A stretch of 7,838 bases of DNA from Kiritimatiellales bacterium. GTDB lineage: Bacteria; Verrucomicrobiota; Kiritimatiellia; Kiritimatiellales; Pontiellaceae. Below, one piece after another: positions 5,517-7,838 of this stretch (within the stretch, counting starts at the first letter, position 1; each line of letters begins with the position of its first letter). A program made the position numbers and the translations under genes. The notes under the pieces were generated by a model. The model was not told where the DNA came from. It worked only from the letters and a program-made list of their open reading frames with translations, and searched no databases. The stretch covers positions 1 through 7,838 of the forward strand of contig JAUUYK010000034.1 in NCBI GenBank assembly GCA_030588285.1. The letters are read 5' to 3'.

Positions 5517-6479
5517 TTAGTCTTCGTTTTGTTTCAGCAGTCCATCGAAATATTCGATGGTTTTTACCAATCCTTCACGCAATAGAATTTTGGGTTCCCA
5601 TCCCAACTTTTCTTTAGCTAGGGTAATATCGGGTTTGCGTTGTTTGGGATCGTCGGCGGGGAGGTCTTCGAAGATTAATTTCGAGTTCGATCCGGTTAGC
5701 TCAATCACATTTTCGGCGAGTTCGATCATGCTGAATTCGCCGGGGTTTCCGATGTTAATCGGGCCGATGATGTTGTCGTCGGTCGCCATCAGGCGTATCC
5801 AGCCTTCAATCAGGTCGGAGACATAGCAGAATGAACGGGTTTGCTGGCCGTCGCCGTAGATCGTGATGTCTTCTCCGCGAAGGGCCTGCATGATGAAATT
5901 AGAAACAACTCGTCCATCTTGTGGGTGCATGCGCGGACCATAGGTATTGAAAATGCGAGCCACTTTGATGCGGGTTTGGTGTTGGCGCCAGTAGTCGAAA
6001 AAGAGTGTTTCCGCGCAGCGTTTTCCTTCGTCGTAGCAGGAGCGGATCCCGATCGGGTTGACGTTGCCCCAATAGGATTCCGATTGCGGGTGAACCGAGG
6101 GATCACCGTAGACTTCTGAGGTGGAGGCCTGAAATACTTTTGCATTGGTGCGTTTGGCGAGCCCGAGCATGTTGATGGCTCCGTGGACGCTGGTTTTGGT
6201 GGTTTGTACTGGATCAAACTGGTAGTGAATCGGTGAGGCGGGACAGGCAAGGTTGTAGATTTCGTCGACTTCCACGAAGAAGGGGAAGGTGACGTCGTGT
6301 CGCATTAGTTCGAAGTAGGGATTGCTCATTAAATGGGCAATGTTGGCTTTTCGGCCGGTGAAAAAATTATCCATGCAGATCACATCGCACCCTTCATTCA
6401 GCAATCGTTCGCAGAGATGGGAACCCAGAAAACCGGCTCCGCCGGTGACTAAAATACGTTTCTTAATTAAATCTTTCAT
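5517..6479 (-). CDS. UDP-glucuronate decarboxylase (UDP-xylose synthase)
   Basis: This cytosolic NAD-dependent short-chain dehydrogenase converts UDP-glucuronate to UDP-xylose and CO2 through a 4-keto intermediate, supplying xylose for polysaccharides or glycans. The 320-aa product matches family length. The Rossmann motif TGGAGFLGS is at residues 12-20, Asp37 sits in MDNFFTGRK for NAD ribose binding, and the family-specific [12 protein letters not shown] lies at 76-87. Catalytic residues are in [11 protein letters not shown] (Thr120, Glu122) and SCYDEGK (Tyr149, Lys153). [20 protein letters not shown] near 175-194 and QRKPDI (Arg281) complete the signature separating it from other sugar epimerases and dehydratases. 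AAGGA (6487-6491 on the plus strand) lies 7 bases before ATG. It stands alone, convergent with rnhB and divergent from the aminotransferase gene. No glycosyltransferase neighbour is visible to name its glycan. Confidence 0.95.
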   Translation of the reverse strand: MKDLIKKRILVTGGAGFLGSHLCERLLNEGCDVICMDNFFTGRKANIAHLMSNPYFELMRHDVTFPFFVEVDEIYNLACPASPIHYQFDPVQTTKTSVHGAINMLGLAKRTNAKVFQASTSEVYGDPSVHPQSESYWGNVNPIGIRSCYDEGKRCAETLFFDYWRQHQTRIKVARIFNTYGPRMHPQDGRVVSNFIMQALRGEDITIYGDGQQTRSFCYVSDLIEGWIRLMATDDNIIGPINIGNPGEFSMIELAENVIELTGSNSKLIFEDLPADDPKQRKPDITLAKEKLGWEPKILLREGLVKTIEYFDGLLKQNED

Positions 6480-6599
6480 TATAAATTCCTTGCTGGTATT
6501 TAAAATTCGAATGAGAATGTCTCATTTATCCGGGTAGAAATAAATTCCAATCGGCGAGAAAATACGCGAGGATATCCGCAGTTTAATGAGGAAAAAAGT
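6480..6599. promoter_or_regulatory. Divergent promoter region with an inverted repeat
   Basis: This 120-base gap separates divergent genes, so it should hold both promoters. AATGAGA (6510-6516) and TCTCATT (6520-6526) form a perfect 7-bp inverted repeat with a 3-base spacer, the size of a dimeric repressor or activator site. It overlaps the self-complementary ATTCGAAT at 6505-6512. It lies about 30 bases upstream of the UDP-xylose synthase start and 74 upstream of the aminotransferase start. I could not assign -35/-10 elements with confidence. Confidence 0.4.
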
Positions 6600-7577
6600 A
6601 TGTCCAACGAATCCAAAAAAGAGGTGGTCGCTCGCGAGGAGTGGCTGAGACGATTGCCGAAGATAGAGAAGAAGTTATATGCCATGTATTCCTCGGTGGT
6701 GGATTGTATTGTGAGGGATCAGGCGGTCATGATGGTGCCCGTGGATGACCATATGGTGCACCGTGGCGATGGTGTTTTTGAGTCGTTAAAGTGCGTGGAT
6801 GGGAGCCTCTATAATCTGGAAGATCATTTGGCTCGTTTGGAGCGGTCGTGCGCAACGTTGGGCATTAAATTACCCGTTTCGTTGGATGGCATGGCTGATT
6901 TGATTGTTCAGACCGTTTATGCCGGAGGGCAACGAAATGCGTTGGTTCGACTTTTGCTCTCCCGAGGGCAGGGCACGATGGGGGTCAATCCCTATGCTTG
7001 CCTGCATCCGGAGCTCTATATCGTGGTTTATGAATTGGAGCATACGAGTATTAATGAATTTCCCAAAGGCGTGCAGGTTGCCTTGAGTAAAGTTCCAATT
7101 AAATCGGGTATTTTTGCGCAAGTTAAAACCTGCAATTATCTTCCTAATGTACTCATGAAAAAAGAAGCGGTTGATCTAGGAGTCGATTTTACGATCTCGC
7201 TCGATGAAAATGGTTTTCTTGGAGAGGGAGCCACGGAGAATATTGGTATTGTCACCCCCCAAAAAGAGTTATTTATGCCGCCGCCCGAACGAGTTCTTGC
7301 TGGCACCACGGCCAAGCGGGCTCTTGAGTTTGCAAAGGAACTGGTGAAGGAACGCGTTTTAACCTGTGCCGAATTTCGTCCGATCAAGCTGGAGGAAGTT
7401 CGCGCCGCCGCCGAAGTTCATATTTATGGAACCACACCAAATATTACGCCGGTGATTCTGTTTGAGGGGGCCCCCGTCGGTACGGGGGAATCTGGACCGA
7501 TTGCTCAACGATTATTTAAAATGTTGAAGCAGGAAATGATTCCCGAGAGCACTCGGCTTACCCGGGTTTTTGAATAG
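6600..7577 (+). CDS. Class IV PLP aminotransferase, plant DAT1-like (D-amino-acid transaminase / aminodeoxychorismate lyase group)
   Basis: This is a fold-type IV PLP enzyme. The 325-aa product has VPVDDHMVHRGDGVFE at 46-61, the HLARLERS helix start at 76-83, and the PLP lysine Lys176 in VKTCNYLPNVLMKKEA. Glu209 lies in GEGATENIG (208-216), where it should contact the pyridine nitrogen, and the phosphate-binding AGTTAKRALEFA is at 234-245. From memory, the MYSSVV opening, the DDHMVHRG block, the lysine segment and the PIA..L end resemble the plant D-amino-acid transaminase DAT1 more than classical IlvE. Substrate could be D-amino acids, aminodeoxychorismate or branched-chain keto acids; the sequence does not settle this. 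GAGGA at 6588-6592 supports ATG 6600, giving about 28 residues before the conserved domain. A CYTH gene follows after 14 bases, probably in the same operon. Confidence 0.9.
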   Translation: MSNESKKEVVAREEWLRRLPKIEKKLYAMYSSVVDCIVRDQAVMMVPVDDHMVHRGDGVFESLKCVDGSLYNLEDHLARLERSCATLGIKLPVSLDGMADLIVQTVYAGGQRNALVRLLLSRGQGTMGVNPYACLHPELYIVVYELEHTSINEFPKGVQVALSKVPIKSGIFAQVKTCNYLPNVLMKKEAVDLGVDFTISLDENGFLGEGATENIGIVTPQKELFMPPPERVLAGTTAKRALEFAKELVKERVLTCAEFRPIKLEEVRAAAEVHIYGTTPNITPVILFEGAPVGTGESGPIAQRLFKMLKQEMIPESTRLTRVFE

Positions 7578-7591
7578 AGCAGGAGTGTATA

Positions 7592-7838
7592 ATGGGTGTG
7601 GAGATTGAACGTAAATTTTTGGTAAAAGACGGCTCATGGAAGCTGGCGGTAGATTCAAGCTTGGCCTGTCAGCAGGGATATCTTGTTTCAGATGTTGAAA
7701 AAACGGTCCGAGTTCGGGTGATGGGAGCGTCAGCCTATCTCACCATTAAAGGTGCAACTTCGGGAATTTCCCGGGCGGAGTTTGAATACAAAATTCCTGT
7801 TGTTGAGGCCCTATCTCTGTTGGAATTATGCGGTACTG
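7592..7838 (+). CDS. CYTH-domain triphosphate tunnel metalloenzyme, 3' end beyond window
   Basis: The first 82 codons are present, starting at ATG 7592 with AGGAG (7581-7585) 6 bases upstream. The signature EIERKFLV at residues 4-11 (Glu4, Glu6, Lys8) is the ExExK metal- and phosphate-binding motif that opens the tunnel fold. Further tunnel strands follow: GYLVSD near 29-34, VRVRV near 39-43, LTIKG near 50-54 and RAEFEYKIP near 61-69. Small bacterial proteins of this type, the NeuTTM and CthTTM kind, mostly hydrolyse inorganic tripolyphosphate; class IV adenylate cyclases and thiamine triphosphatases share the fold. The missing C-terminal half prevents a choice. The close spacing suggests cotranscription with the aminotransferase, though no metabolic link between them is obvious. 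Confidence 0.9.
   Translation, partial: MGVEIERKFLVKDGSWKLAVDSSLACQQGYLVSDVEKTVRVRVMGASAYLTIKGATSGISRAEFEYKIPVVEALSLLELCGT

Overview
The window looks like an ordinary stretch of Gram-negative bacterial chromosome of moderate GC content. Four blocks of genes are separated by one decayed, mobile-element-like spacer. The taxon cannot be fixed from the sequence. The translation-gene order, the TrmD and Ffh variants and the style of the intergenic debris fit an environmental PVC-group bacterium (Kiritimatiellota or Verrucomicrobiota-like). This is an inference of low confidence.

Layout: (1) 1-942, minus strand: the 5' 314 codons of a membrane fatty acid desaturase, running off the left edge, with a striking palindrome just upstream of its start. 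(2) 1157-5080, plus strand: a translation and protein-export cluster, ffh - rpsP - khpA - (intrinsic terminator) - trmD - rplS - rnhB. It is the widespread bacterial neighbourhood, but rimM, normally between rpsP/khpA and trmD, is absent and a hairpin terminator stands in that gap. (3) 5081-5516: a spacer with no intact gene. It holds an RHS/YD-repeat fragment on the minus strand, two stretches that resemble dispersed intergenic repeats, a possible N-terminal stub of an IS3-type transposase, and a strong hairpin. (4) 5517-6479, minus strand: UDP-glucuronate decarboxylase (UDP-xylose synthase), convergent with rnhB. (5) 6600-7838, plus strand: a class IV PLP aminotransferase of the type that resembles plant D-amino-acid transaminase, followed after 14 bases by a CYTH/triphosphate-tunnel gene cut by the right edge. 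The intergenic region between blocks 4 and 5 is divergent and contains an inverted repeat.

How the genes work together: Ffh targets nascent membrane proteins. bS16 and bL19 are ribosomal proteins, TrmD makes m1G37 in tRNA, KhpA is an RNA-binding protein and RNase HII removes ribonucleotides from DNA. The desaturase adjusts membrane fluidity and UDP-xylose feeds glycan synthesis. I found no tRNA, rRNA, CRISPR array or intact mobile element. I also found no clearly novel multi-gene system. The most unusual points are the palindromic desaturase operator candidate, the loss of rimM with an internal terminator, the substituted Ffh GTPase motifs, and the mosaic spacer after rnhB.
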